DNA from: Novacetimonas hansenii JCM 7643
GTDB taxonomy: Bacteria > Pseudomonadota > Alphaproteobacteria > Acetobacterales > Acetobacteraceae
Direction of reading: 5' to 3'
Length of the DNA stretch: 42,206 nucleotides
NCBI RefSeq assembly: GCF_000964405.1
Contig: NZ_BANE01000009.1
Coordinates: 1-42,206 of the forward strand
Below are positions 17,727 through 25,859 of this stretch, piece after piece; positions within the stretch are counted from its first letter, which is position 1, and every line of letters starts with the position of its first letter. The translations under genes and the position numbers were made by a program. Below the pieces are notes generated by a model. That model saw only the letters and a list, made by a program, of their open reading frames with translations. It was not told the DNA's origin and ran no database searches.

Positions 17727-18422
17727 TCAGGAGGCCTTGCGGACGTGGATGCCGCATTCGGTCTTGTTCTGACCCGCCCAGCGCCCGGAACGCGGGTCCG
17801 CATCCGCACCCACGGGCAGGGTGCATGGCGCGCAGCCGATCGAGGGATAACCGCGCAGGCTGAGCGGATGGCGCGGCAGGTTCCTGCGCGTCATTTCCGC
17901 ATCCAGTTCCCGCGGTGTCCAGCGGGCCAGCGGATTGATCTTGATACGACCGTCATCGGCGTTTTCCACCAGTGGCAGGTTGGCGCGTGTGCTGGCCTGT
18001 GTGCGTTTGCGCCCGGTAATCCATCCGTCAAACGGGATAAGGGCTTCGTCAAGGGGTTCGACCTTGCGCAGGGCGCAGCACGCATCGGGGTCAAAAGCCC
18101 ATAATTGCCCTTCGGGGTCGCGGTTCTGGATCTGGGTGGGGGCGGGGTGGATATCGCGCACATTGGTCAGGCCAAGAAAGCGTGCAAGATCCTGCCGGTA
18201 TTCCAGCGTTTCGGGAAAATGCTGCCCGGTCTGCAGGAACAGGACGGGGACCGCCGGATCAATTTCGGCGGCGAGGGCCAGCAGGACGGCGGATTCCGCA
18301 CCAAAGGAGGACACCAGCCCGATACGTCCACGCAGCGTACCCGTCAGGGCAATCCGCATGACATCATGTGCGGTATTCCCCTCGGCCTGCAGGGATCGTA
18401 TAATTGACGGATCAACCTGCAC
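17727..18422 (-). CDS. cysH: Phosphoadenylyl/adenylyl-sulfate reductase, Fe-S type
   Basis: 231 residues with a GTG start and GGAGG 11 bases upstream. It reduces APS and/or PAPS to sulfite using thioredoxin. The PP-loop region is SSFGAESAVLLAL near 38-50, followed by VLFLQTGQHFPETLEYR. It has Cys115-Cys116 (CCALRKVEPL) and Cys197/Cys200 (GCAPC), the four ligands of the 4Fe-4S cluster found in assimilatory APS reductases. The catalytic ECGIH is near the C-terminus (Cys223). Enzymes with this cluster usually prefer APS, although a PAPS-forming CysC domain is encoded in the same operon. First gene of cysH-cysD-cysNC; the tandem boxes upstream are described separately. Confidence 0.95.
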   Translation of the reverse strand: MQVDPSIIRSLQAEGNTAHDVMRIALTGTLRGRIGLVSSFGAESAVLLALAAEIDPAVPVLFLQTGQHFPETLEYRQDLARFLGLTNVRDIHPAPTQIQNRDPEGQLWAFDPDACCALRKVEPLDEALIPFDGWITGRKRTQASTRANLPLVENADDGRIKINPLARWTPRELDAEMTRRNLPRHPLSLRGYPSIGCAPCTLPVGADADPRSGRWAGQNKTECGIHVRKAS

Positions 18423-18452
18423 CTTGCGATCTCCCTCCGCAGTTCACGATAT

Positions 18453-18486
18453 TTAATCGTTAATTGGGGAGGAGTTAATCACTAAT
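18453..18486 (-). promoter_or_regulatory. Tandem TTAATC boxes upstream of cysH
   Basis: Two 12-bp boxes, TTAATCGTTAAT (18453-18464) and TTAATCACTAAT (18475-18486), match at 10 of 12 positions and are spaced 22 bp start to start, two helical turns apart. They begin 31 bp upstream of the GTG start of cysH. Each box is itself partly symmetric. That is the geometry of a cooperatively bound regulator. Their place suggests control of the sulfate-activation operon, but I cannot name the protein. Confidence 0.5.
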
Positions 18487-18582
18487 CCCCATGCATGCAA
18501 GGGGAATGATATATATTCTTCATTGTCTGCATGGCAAGCATCCTGCTCTTGAGTGCCTTATTGCACTATTTTTAACTGTGCA

Positions 18583-19464
18583 TTAACGGCTCATGAAAAC
18601 GGATAGTTTCCCGTTTTCCAGCACATGGCGTGTCACACCGCCAAGGATCATCTGGCGCAGGCGGGAGTGTGAGTAGGCCCCCATGACCATCATATCCGCA
18701 TTGAAATCGTGGCATGCCTCCAGCAGGGCGGCGCCCACGCCGCGGCCATCTGCGTGGAATTCATGCATGGTCGTATCCACGCCATGGATGTCCAGGTAAT
18801 GTTTGACGTGCCGCGCCTCCGGGCCAAGCCTTTGGTAGCTGCGGCTATACAGGATGCGCACTTCCTCTGCTTCCACAATCCACGGCAGGGCATGACGCAG
18901 GGCGGTTGCGGCCTCTGTCGTGCCATTCCATGCGATGCAGATGCGTCGCCCCACGCTGACGGGGCGTTCGATGGGGGCGACGACAACGCAGCGCCCGCTG
19001 TCGAACAGGGTGGCATGCAGGGCGTCAGAGGAGGAGACCTGTCCGCTAGCCCCGGTGTTGCGCACGATGACGATATCTGACATCCGCGCCTGATGTGCGA
19101 CAACGGTGTACATGTTGCCCGCCATGGCTGTGAAGCTGGCGCTTGGCCTGTCCATCGGAATGGTCGAAAGCGCGGAGCGCGGCGCAACAATCGGCAGGCC
19201 AGCCCCCTCGATAAAGGTATGAAATGCCTGGCGGACCTCTTTCAGGTGCCCCGCGCTTTCATGCAGGGCGGCTGCGATCATTTCCTGCACCATGGCGCCC
19301 GACAGGCCTTCGCCTGCCATGGGGCTGACTTCCTGCCAGTCGCTGCCGACATGCAGTCCGGCGATATGGGCGTTGAAACGCTGGGCGAACATCACCCCGA
19401 TTGCAAGGGCGCTCCCGGCATTTTCCGCGCCGGACAAAGGCAGCAATATCTTGCGGATGTGCAT
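18583..19464 (-). CDS. Universal stress protein, two UspA-like domains
   Basis: 293 residues. N-terminal Usp-like half: MHIRKILLPLSGAENAGSALAIG, typical of the first strand and helix. Second half: RRICIAWNGTTEAATALRHALPW and the nucleotide-site region MVMGAYSHSRLRQMILGGVTRHVL. Tandem Usp proteins of this type are cytosolic and stress-linked; a specific ligand or partner cannot be given. It starts 82 bp after the end of pdxH on the same strand, so co-transcription is likely. Its end lies beside the cysH promoter region. Confidence 0.88.
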   Translation of the reverse strand: MHIRKILLPLSGAENAGSALAIGVMFAQRFNAHIAGLHVGSDWQEVSPMAGEGLSGAMVQEMIAAALHESAGHLKEVRQAFHTFIEGAGLPIVAPRSALSTIPMDRPSASFTAMAGNMYTVVAHQARMSDIVIVRNTGASGQVSSSDALHATLFDSGRCVVVAPIERPVSVGRRICIAWNGTTEAATALRHALPWIVEAEEVRILYSRSYQRLGPEARHVKHYLDIHGVDTTMHEFHADGRGVGAALLEACHDFNADMMVMGAYSHSRLRQMILGGVTRHVLENGKLSVFMSR

Positions 19465-19546
19465 GGACGCCCCTTTCGTATCCGTTCCTGTTTTTCGTGT
19501 CGTATAAAACTCACTCTTTCAGGAAACGGATAAGAACGCCGCAAGT

Positions 19547-20155
19547 TCAGGGATAAAGACGCTGCCGGGTCCAGTCTGTCCCGGCCGTACGGGTCCATGT
19601 TGCGCGGTCATGCAGGCGATGGGGACGGTCCTGCCAGAATTCGAAGCTGTCCGGCACCAGGCGAAAGCCGCTCCAGTTGGCGGGACGCGGGATCTGGGTA
19701 TCCTCGGTGGGATAACGGTCTTCCAGATTCCGCAGCCGTGCTTCGAACACGGCCCGGTCCGGCAGGGGGTGTGACTGTTCTGACGCAATGGCGCCCAGGC
19801 GGGATATCCGGCTGCGGCTTGCGAAATAAGCATCAGCCTCTGCCGGGGTGACGGGTTCGACGGGGCCTTCGATACGGATCTGGCGGCGGATGCTTTTCCA
19901 ATGGAACAGCAGGGCCGCATGGGGGTTGGCCTTCAGCTCGGCCGCCTTGCGGCTGTTGAGGTTGGTGTAGAAAACGAACCCCCGCCGGTCCGCACCCTTG
20001 AGCAGGATCATCCGCACCGACGGCAGTCCCTGCGGTGTGGCCGTGGCCAGCGCCATGGCGTTAGGGTCATTGGGTTCATGCGCCACTGCGTCGCGCATCC
20101 AGGCATCGAACAGGGCGAAAGGGTCCGCATCAAGGTCAATCAGCTTGGTGGTCAT
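19547..20155 (-). CDS. pdxH: Pyridoxamine 5'-phosphate oxidase
   Basis: 202 residues. FMN-dependent oxidation of pyridoxamine/pyridoxine 5'-phosphate to pyridoxal 5'-phosphate. Family blocks run in order: DPFALFDAWMRDA, AMALATATPQGLPSVRMILLKG, RGFVFYTNLNSRKAAEL, ALLFHWKSIRRQIRIEGPVE, FASRSRISRLGAIASEQS, PANWSGFRLVPDSFEFWQ and the C-terminal WTRQRLYP. It is full length. It is transcribed divergently from fabI over a 195-bp gap and is followed by the universal stress protein gene. Confidence 0.96.
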   Translation of the reverse strand: MTTKLIDLDADPFALFDAWMRDAVAHEPNDPNAMALATATPQGLPSVRMILLKGADRRGFVFYTNLNSRKAAELKANPHAALLFHWKSIRRQIRIEGPVEPVTPAEADAYFASRSRISRLGAIASEQSHPLPDRAVFEARLRNLEDRYPTEDTQIPRPANWSGFRLVPDSFEFWQDRPHRLHDRATWTRTAGTDWTRQRLYP

Positions 20156-20350
20156 GTGTGTTTATCCGGTCTGGGGACCACGTTATGACAGGCAGGGCAT
20201 GGTCCGGTACGAAACATATCGAAATATAAGGTAAATTACGACGGCGGGATTAATCGCTACAATTCCACGCACCGGACCTTGTCCGATGCTTCGGCTTGTG
20301 CGACCACCATGCCGAAATTTCATACGCCATTCACCACCAAGGGTAGTAGC

Positions 20351-21190
20351 ATGTCAGACGGCGCGGCCAAAATCTCCGCTACAGGTTCTTTGATGAAAGG
20401 CAAGCGCGGACTTGTCATGGGCGTCGCGAACGACCGCTCCATCGCGTGGGGTATCGCCCGCGCCGTGGCGGAGCAGGGCGGCGAACTGGCCTTCACCTAT
20501 CAGGGGGAGGCATTGGGCAAGCGGGTGCGGCCGCTGGCTGAATCTGTGGGATCAAGCCTTGTCCTGCCGTGTGATGTCAGCGATGACGCGGCCATCGACG
20601 CCACCTTCGCCGCGATCGAGAAGGAATGGGGGCAGATTGATTTCGTGGTGCATGCGATCGGCTGGGCCGACAAGCAGTTCCTGCGGGGCCGGTATGTCGA
20701 CACCCCGCGTGAGGCATTCCTCAAGGCGCTCGACATTTCATGCTATTCCTTTACCGCGGTGGCGCGTCGTGCCGCACGCCTGATGAAGTCTGGTGGTTCG
20801 CTGCTGACCCTGACCTATCTGGGGGCGGAGCGTGTCATGCCGCATTACAACGTGATGGGCGTGGCCAAGGCCGCGCTGGAGGCTTCGGTCCGTTACATGG
20901 CGGTGGACCTTGGCGCCGATGGCATCCGTGTCAACGGCATCTCGGCAGGGCCGGTCATGACGCTGGCGGCCAATGGCATCGGGGACTTCCGCTATATCCT
21001 GAAATGGAACCAGTACAACTCCCCGCTGGAACGTAATGTTTCGCTGGAGGAAGTGGGTGGTGCGGGCCTTTACATGCTGTCCGACCTGTCGGGGGGGGTG
21101 ACGGGGGAAATCCACCACGTCGATTCGGGATATCATATCGTGGGCATGAAAAATCCCACGGCCCCTGACATGACCGTCGCGGGAAGCTGA
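20351..21190 (+). CDS. fabI: Enoyl-[acyl-carrier-protein] reductase (NADH)
   Basis: 279 residues from the ATG at 20351 (AAGGG eight bases upstream); the frame is open from 20279, but the extra residues do not fit the family. Last reduction of each fatty-acid elongation round. SDR-type fold with [17 protein letters not shown] at the N-terminus, [24 protein letters not shown] and the catalytic Tyr-x6-Lys in [26 protein letters not shown] and [13 protein letters not shown] complete the pattern. The aroC gene follows 28 bp downstream on the same strand. Confidence 0.95.
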
Positions 21191-21218
21191 AACCACCAGC
21201 ACGGCAGGGCATAGCACG

Positions 21219-22292
21219 ATGTCGTACAATACCTTCGGACACATGTTCCGTGTCACGACCTGGGGTGAAAGCCACGGGCCGGCGATTGGCTGCGTGGTTG
21301 ATGGATGCCCGCCGCGCCTGTCGCTGAGCGAGGCGGACATCCAGCCCTGGCTGGACCGCCGCAGGCCGGGGCAGTCGAAATTCACGACACAGCGGCAGGA
21401 AGCGGACAGGGTGGAGATCCTGTCCGGTGTGTTCGAGGGGCAGACAACAGGGACGCCGATTTCCCTGGTGATCCATAATACCGATCAGCGGTCGCGTGAT
21501 TATGGCGATATTGCTGGACGGTACCGCCCCGGCCATGCCGATGTTACCTATGACCGCAAATACGGCATCCGTGATTATCGTGGCGGGGGGCGTTCGTCCG
21601 CACGGGAAACGGCGATGCGTGTTGCCGCTGGCGCCGTGGCGCGCAAGGTGCTGGGACAGGGGATCCGTATCCGCGCGGCCCTGGTGCAGGTCGGCGCGCA
21701 CAAGGTGGAGCGCGCGCGCTGGGACTGGGACCTTGTGTCGCGCAACCCGCTGTTCTGCCCTGATCCGGTTGCCCTGGTGCAATGGGAAGACCTGCTGGCG
21801 GATGTGCGTAAGGCCGGTTCTTCCATCGGTGCGGTGATCGAGGTTGTGGCCGAAGGTGTGCCCCCGGGGCTTGGCGCACCGATCTATGGCAAGCTGGATT
21901 CCGATCTTGCCATGGCGTTGATGAGCATCAATGCCGTCAAGGGGGTTGAAATCGGCGAAGGTTTTGCCGCGGCTGCCCTGACGGGGGAAGAAAATGCCGA
22001 TCCGATGCGCATGCGCGACGATATGCTGGAGTTCGCCTCCAACCATGCGGGCGGCATACTGGGCGGGATTTCCACGGGGCAGCCTGTCGTCGCGCGTTTC
22101 GCCGTCAAGCCGACAAGTTCGATCCTGACCCCCGTACCGTCAGTCACGCGATCGGGCGAAAACGTGGATGTCATGACAAAGGGGCGCCATGACCCGTGTG
22201 TCGGTATCCGCGCCGTGCCGGTGGGCGAGGCGATGATGGCCTGTGTACTGGCCGATCACCTGCTGCGGCACAGGGGACAGGTGGGAAGCTGA
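21219..22292 (+). CDS. aroC: Chorismate synthase
   Basis: 357 residues. Converts 5-enolpyruvylshikimate 3-phosphate to chorismate with reduced FMN, the last common step to aromatic amino acids. The N-terminus [20 protein letters not shown], the block [30 protein letters not shown] and the late motif [20 protein letters not shown] are diagnostic. [17 protein letters not shown] lies near the end. It is downstream of fabI and probably co-transcribed with it. It converges on the OsmC-family gene, with a stem-loop between them. Confidence 0.97.
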
Positions 22293-22337
22293 ACTCTAGA
22301 GGGCGTTTATGAGGCCTGATAAGGGGGATCAGGGGAT

Positions 22338-22363
22338 GTCGCCTTATCTGGGGATAAAGGCGA
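22338..22363. terminator. Stem-loop between convergent aroC and osmC-like genes
   Basis: GTCGCCTTAT (22338-22347) pairs with ATAAAGGCGAC (22353-22363) with a single bulge and a 5-nt loop. The position between two converging stop codons fits a shared transcription end. No uridine run follows on either strand, so the strength is uncertain. Confidence 0.45.
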
Positions 22364-22382
22364 CCCTTGGCGTCTTGGTGAA

Positions 22383-22814
22383 TTACTGTTCCAGCACGAT
22401 TTCAAGCGTGATGGGGGCGTTCAGCAGTTTGGAGATCGGGCACCCGGCCTTGGCCGTATTGGCCAGTTCGCTGAATGCGGCGAAGTCGATGTCCTGCACC
22501 GTTGCATGCAGGTCCAGATGCACGGCAGTCACCGCAAACCCGTCATCCTTCTTTTCCAGCGTTACGGTGGATTTGGTTTCCAGCAGATCCGCCGTGATGT
22601 TCTTGCTGCCCAGAACGCCGGAAAGCGCCATGGCGAAGCATGCCGCATGCGCCGCACCGATCAGTTCTTCGGGGTTGGTGCCGGGTGTGGCCTCAAAGCG
22701 GGTGTTGAAGCCATAGGGTTGCTTGGACAGGGCACCGCTTTCGGTCGAGACGTTTCCCTTCCCATCCTTCAGGCCCCCGGTCCACTGTGCCGTGCCGTAT
22801 TTCTTGATTGCCAT
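22383..22814 (-). CDS. OsmC/Ohr family peroxide-resistance protein
   Basis: 143 residues. Thiol-dependent peroxidase of the OsmC family, which reduces organic hydroperoxides. The start MAIKKYGTAQWTG at 22814 has GGAG nine bases upstream; the much longer open frame upstream has no initiation signal. The core shows NPEELIGAAHAACFAMALSG with the first reactive cysteine and AKAGCPISKLL with the second. VDFAAF-like helix features are present and the C-terminus is ITLEIVLEQ. The spacing matches OsmC rather than Ohr, but I keep the broader name. It is monocistronic. Confidence 0.9.
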   Translation of the reverse strand: MAIKKYGTAQWTGGLKDGKGNVSTESGALSKQPYGFNTRFEATPGTNPEELIGAAHAACFAMALSGVLGSKNITADLLETKSTVTLEKKDDGFAVTAVHLDLHATVQDIDFAAFSELANTAKAGCPISKLLNAPITLEIVLEQ

Positions 22815-23091
22815 GATGTCATGCTCCGTCTGCTGGGGAAGGCTACGGCCGTGGGAGGTCGGTCGTAGCAAGGACATCGCGTTATAACGGTCATATGTCA
22901 TGAAGGTTGAGAGTGCCGGTGTCACGCTGCTGTGATGGGCAAATGCGACTGCCTGTCGGGCGGGGGCATTCCTGATATGGAAATCTTGCGCATGTTGCGT
23001 GCAGATGCCATACCGCTGCACCCTGAGTTCGCAGGGGATCGGGGCATGGCGACCTGTCCATGTCACGTGTTGACGGGATGCCGGCTTGACC
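22815..23091 (+). promoter_or_regulatory. Structured leader upstream of metX
   Basis: This 277-bp divergent gap holds the promoters of metX and the OsmC-family gene. Close to metX two stem-loops stand side by side: GTGCAG (22999-23004) with CTGCAC (23016-23021), and CCCTG (23021-23025) with CAGGG (23032-23036). A third is possible at CATGG/CCATG around 23045-23062. SAM-responsive leaders are common in front of metX in alphaproteobacteria, but I could not fit this to the SAM-II pseudoknot consensus. It is listed as a structured leader only. Confidence 0.35.
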
Positions 23092-24258
23092 ATGGACCAG
23101 ACCGTTTCCGCATCGTACCTTTCGCATCAGCATGTGGCGTTTCCCGATGGCCTGATGCTTGAATGCGGCTTCCACCTTGCCCCCGTAGAGGTGGCCTATC
23201 GCACTTATGGCACGCTTTCGCCCCGCCGTGATAATGCGATCCTCATCTGCCATGCCCTGACGGGGGATCAGTATGTGGCCGAACCACATCCCCTGACGGG
23301 AAAGCCGGGATGGTGGAGCCGCCTTGTCGGGCCGGGCCTGCCGATTGATACGGATCGCTTCTTCGTCATCTGCATCAATGTTCTTGGTGGGTGCATGGGG
23401 AGTACCGGGCCGCGTTCCCCGCGACCATGTCCTGATGGCCGGTGTGAACCGTGGGGCACGGATTTTCCGCCTATCACGATTCGCGACATGGTGCAGGCGC
23501 AAAAGCTGCTGATCGACCATATGGGCATTACCCGACTGTTCGCGGTGCTTGGTGGTTCCATGGGGGGAATGCAGGTGCTGGAATGGGCGGCTGCTTTTCC
23601 AGAAATGGTGTTCGCCGCGATCCCGATTGCGACAGCGCCCTTTCATTCCGCACAGAATATCGCCTTTAACGAGGTCAGCCGACAGGCGATCTTCGCCGAT
23701 CCGCAATGGTATGGTGGCCGGTACTGGGAACATGACGCGATCCCGGCACGCGGGTTGGCGGTTGCGCGGATGATGGCGCACATCACCTACCTGTCCGAAG
23801 AGGCGCTGAACCGTAAATTCGGGCGACGCGTCCGCAGCGCCCCACAGGGCACCGAGGCCAATCCAGGTTCCCTGTTCGGGGAGATGTTCGAGGTCGAAAG
23901 CTACCTGCGGCATCAGGGGTCCACTTTTGTCCGCCGTTTTGACGCCAATTCGTATCTGACCATTACCCGGGCCATGGATTACTTTGACATCGGGGCGGAG
24001 TATGAAGGCGACCTGTCGCGACCGTTCCGGGGAACGCATACGCGCTTTTGCATTGTCTCGTTTTCTTCAGACTGGTTGTTTCCCACGTCACAGGCACGGC
24101 TGCTGGCGCGTGCGCTGAACCGGGTCGCGGCCAATGTTTCCTTTGTCGAGATCGACAGCGACAAGGGGCATGATGCTTTCTTGCTTGATGAACCTGATCT
24201 TGACCGCACCATCCGGGGATTTGTGGCCGGGGCGGCAGAATATGCGCGGATTGCCTGA
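23092..24258 (+). CDS. metX: Homoserine O-acetyltransferase
   Basis: 388 residues from the ATG at 23092 (a TTG two codons earlier is possible). Acetylates homoserine for methionine synthesis. Alpha/beta hydrolase fold with the nucleophile in [13 protein letters not shown], catalytic Asp in [12 protein letters not shown] and His in [10 protein letters not shown]. Upstream blocks [11 protein letters not shown] and [13 protein letters not shown] are typical of MetX. The enzyme from this clade may use acetyl- or succinyl-CoA; the name follows the sequence family. The stop is two bases from the metW start, so the pair is coupled. Confidence 0.95.
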   Translation: MDQTVSASYLSHQHVAFPDGLMLECGFHLAPVEVAYRTYGTLSPRRDNAILICHALTGDQYVAEPHPLTGKPGWWSRLVGPGLPIDTDRFFVICINVLGGCMGSTGPRSPRPCPDGRCEPWGTDFPPITIRDMVQAQKLLIDHMGITRLFAVLGGSMGGMQVLEWAAAFPEMVFAAIPIATAPFHSAQNIAFNEVSRQAIFADPQWYGGRYWEHDAIPARGLAVARMMAHITYLSEEALNRKFGRRVRSAPQGTEANPGSLFGEMFEVESYLRHQGSTFVRRFDANSYLTITRAMDYFDIGAEYEGDLSRPFRGTHTRFCIVSFSSDWLFPTSQARLLARALNRVAANVSFVEIDSDKGHDAFLLDEPDLDRTIRGFVAGAAEYARIA

Positions 24259-24260
24259 CC

Positions 24261-24890
24261 ATGCGTCTTGACCAGAAACTGATCGCCGGGATGATCCGGC
24301 CGGGGACGAGGGTGCTGGATATCGGCAGTGGTGACGGACTGCTGTTGGATTACCTGTTCCGCGTCAGTGGATGCGATGCGCGCGGGATCGAGATCGACAT
24401 GCAGGAGGTCACGCGTTCGGTCGCGCACGGGTTGCCGGTCATGCATGGGGATGCCGATCATGACCTGGAACACTATCCCGATGATGCGTTTGATTATGTG
24501 GTGCTTCAGCGTACGTTGCAGGCCGTCGAACGCCCTCGTGAGGTATTGCGCCAGATGCTGCGGATCGGGCGTCATGCCATCGTGTCGTTCCCGAATTTCG
24601 GTCACTGGCAGCTTCGCTTCAAGCTGTTGCTAAGCGGACGCATGCCGATGACGGCGGTGTGGGATACGCCATGGTATGAAACCCCCAATATCCATCCCTG
24701 CACGATTCTGGATTTTTTGACCTTGTGTCGTGACGAAGGCTACGTTGTGCAGGAATGGATGGCCGTGGATGAGGATGGGGAACGTGCGCCATGGCGGCGT
24801 TCCATCCGGTTGGCCAACCTGTTCGGGGAACAGGCACTGTTCCTGCTGCGTCGCGGGGATACGCATCGCGGCGCATCGGGAACAACGTGA
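24261..24890 (+). CDS. metW: Methionine biosynthesis protein MetW
   Basis: 209 residues with a class I SAM-methyltransferase fold: RPGTRVLDIGSGDGLLLDYL near residue 14, then GIEIDMQEV and DYVVLQRTLQAVERP. VSFPNFGHW and the ending NLFGEQALFLLRR match MetW. It is found next to metX in many proteobacteria and is thought to support homoserine acetylation. Whether it methylates anything is not settled. It begins two bases after metX. Confidence 0.93.
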   Translation: MRLDQKLIAGMIRPGTRVLDIGSGDGLLLDYLFRVSGCDARGIEIDMQEVTRSVAHGLPVMHGDADHDLEHYPDDAFDYVVLQRTLQAVERPREVLRQMLRIGRHAIVSFPNFGHWQLRFKLLLSGRMPMTAVWDTPWYETPNIHPCTILDFLTLCRDEGYVVQEWMAVDEDGERAPWRRSIRLANLFGEQALFLLRRGDTHRGASGTT

Positions 24891-24928
24891 CGTCCCGGAC
24901 ATAAATCAGGACAGAAGGGAACAAGGTC

Positions 24929-25537
24929 ATGGATACATTCGAGGCAATCCGCACGCGTCGCGCAATAAGGGCATATGATCCTACCTATCGCCTTGAGGAG
25001 ACCGAACTCACGACGCTGCTGCATGCGGCCAGGCATGCGCCCAGTGCCTTCAACATTCAGCATTGCCGGTACGTCGTGGTGAAGGACCCGGCCCTGCGCG
25101 CGGAACTGCGCAAGGTGGCGTGGGACCAGGCACAGGTCACAGATGCGTCCGTGCTGGTGGTCGTATGTGCCGACATGGCGGCATGGAAAAAGGACCCGGC
25201 CCGTTATTTCAACGGCGCCCCCACGGAGGTGCAGGCCCAGATGGCGGGCATGATCCGTGATTATTACCTGGGGCGTGAACAGGTGCAGCGTGATGAAACC
25301 ATGCGCAGCGCGGGCCTTGCGGCACAGACGCTGATGCTGGCGGCGACGGCACGCGGATACCAGACCTGTCCCATGGATGGATTTGACTATGACGCCGTGG
25401 GAAAGCTGATCAACCTGCCGCACGACCATGTAGTGGCGATGTTCGTCGTGATCGGCCGTGCCACGCAGGACGCACTGCCACGCGTGGGCGCCCTGCCTGA
25501 TGCCGAAGTCATCCTTACCGATCGTTTCCCATCCTGA
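24929..25537 (+). CDS. Nitroreductase family protein
   Basis: 202 residues. FMN-dependent NAD(P)H oxidoreductase fold: FEAIRTRRAIRAYDP at the N-terminus, LLHAARHAPSAFNIQHCRYVVV, and GLAAQTLMLAATARGYQTCPMDGFDYDAVG in the second half. The physiological substrate cannot be inferred. It begins 38 bp after metW on the same strand and could be in the same transcript, although no functional link to methionine is obvious. The start has AGAAGGGAAC upstream. Confidence 0.9.
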   Translation: MDTFEAIRTRRAIRAYDPTYRLEETELTTLLHAARHAPSAFNIQHCRYVVVKDPALRAELRKVAWDQAQVTDASVLVVVCADMAAWKKDPARYFNGAPTEVQAQMAGMIRDYYLGREQVQRDETMRSAGLAAQTLMLAATARGYQTCPMDGFDYDAVGKLINLPHDHVVAMFVVIGRATQDALPRVGALPDAEVILTDRFPS

Positions 25538-25859
25538 ATTCCATCCCCATCACCGCGCCCGACAGGGTGGGGTGGTGGAAAAAACTTGCGGGCATGGACA
25601 CAAACCGATAGAAGCCGCGCCAAGGGACGGACCGCGCCTGTCCCGGTTGCTGGTATGTAGGCGCGTGTCCTTGACGCGGGGGACACGACAGAAGCGACAG
25701 GACCAGTTACATCCCGACACCTGATACTTTGCGACGACAGACGGCCGCCCCGCGCGAACCGGCAGGGGCAGGTCTTGTGTTCCTTCATCAGGTTTTTCCG
25801 GACGCGCATGCTGTCGTGACGTTTCCGGCCATATTTCCTTGCGCCAGGAGGCGCTTTTC
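25538..25859 (+). promoter_or_regulatory. Long upstream region of the DEAD-box helicase gene
   Basis: A 322-bp gap without a credible gene. It includes a 7-bp stem, CGTGTCC (25664-25670) with GGACACG (25681-25687), over a 10-nt loop; a stop or attenuator for the upstream gene is possible. The end provides an excellent ribosome-binding site (AGGAGG eight bases before the helicase ATG). Long 5' leaders are common for cold-induced RNA helicases, so post-transcriptional control is possible, but I see no named motif. Confidence 0.35.

Noticed and set aside
494-20237. Identical 15-mer AATATAAGGTAAATT near 494 and near 20223
   Set aside because: About one such match is expected by chance in 42 kb; the two contexts are unrelated.
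20955-22046. 363-codon minus-strand open frame opposite aroC
   Set aside because: Antisense of a canonical chorismate synthase; no family features.
22815-23091. SAM-II riboswitch upstream of metX
   Set aside because: The expected pseudoknot pattern and conserved loop bases could not be found; only generic stem-loops are present.
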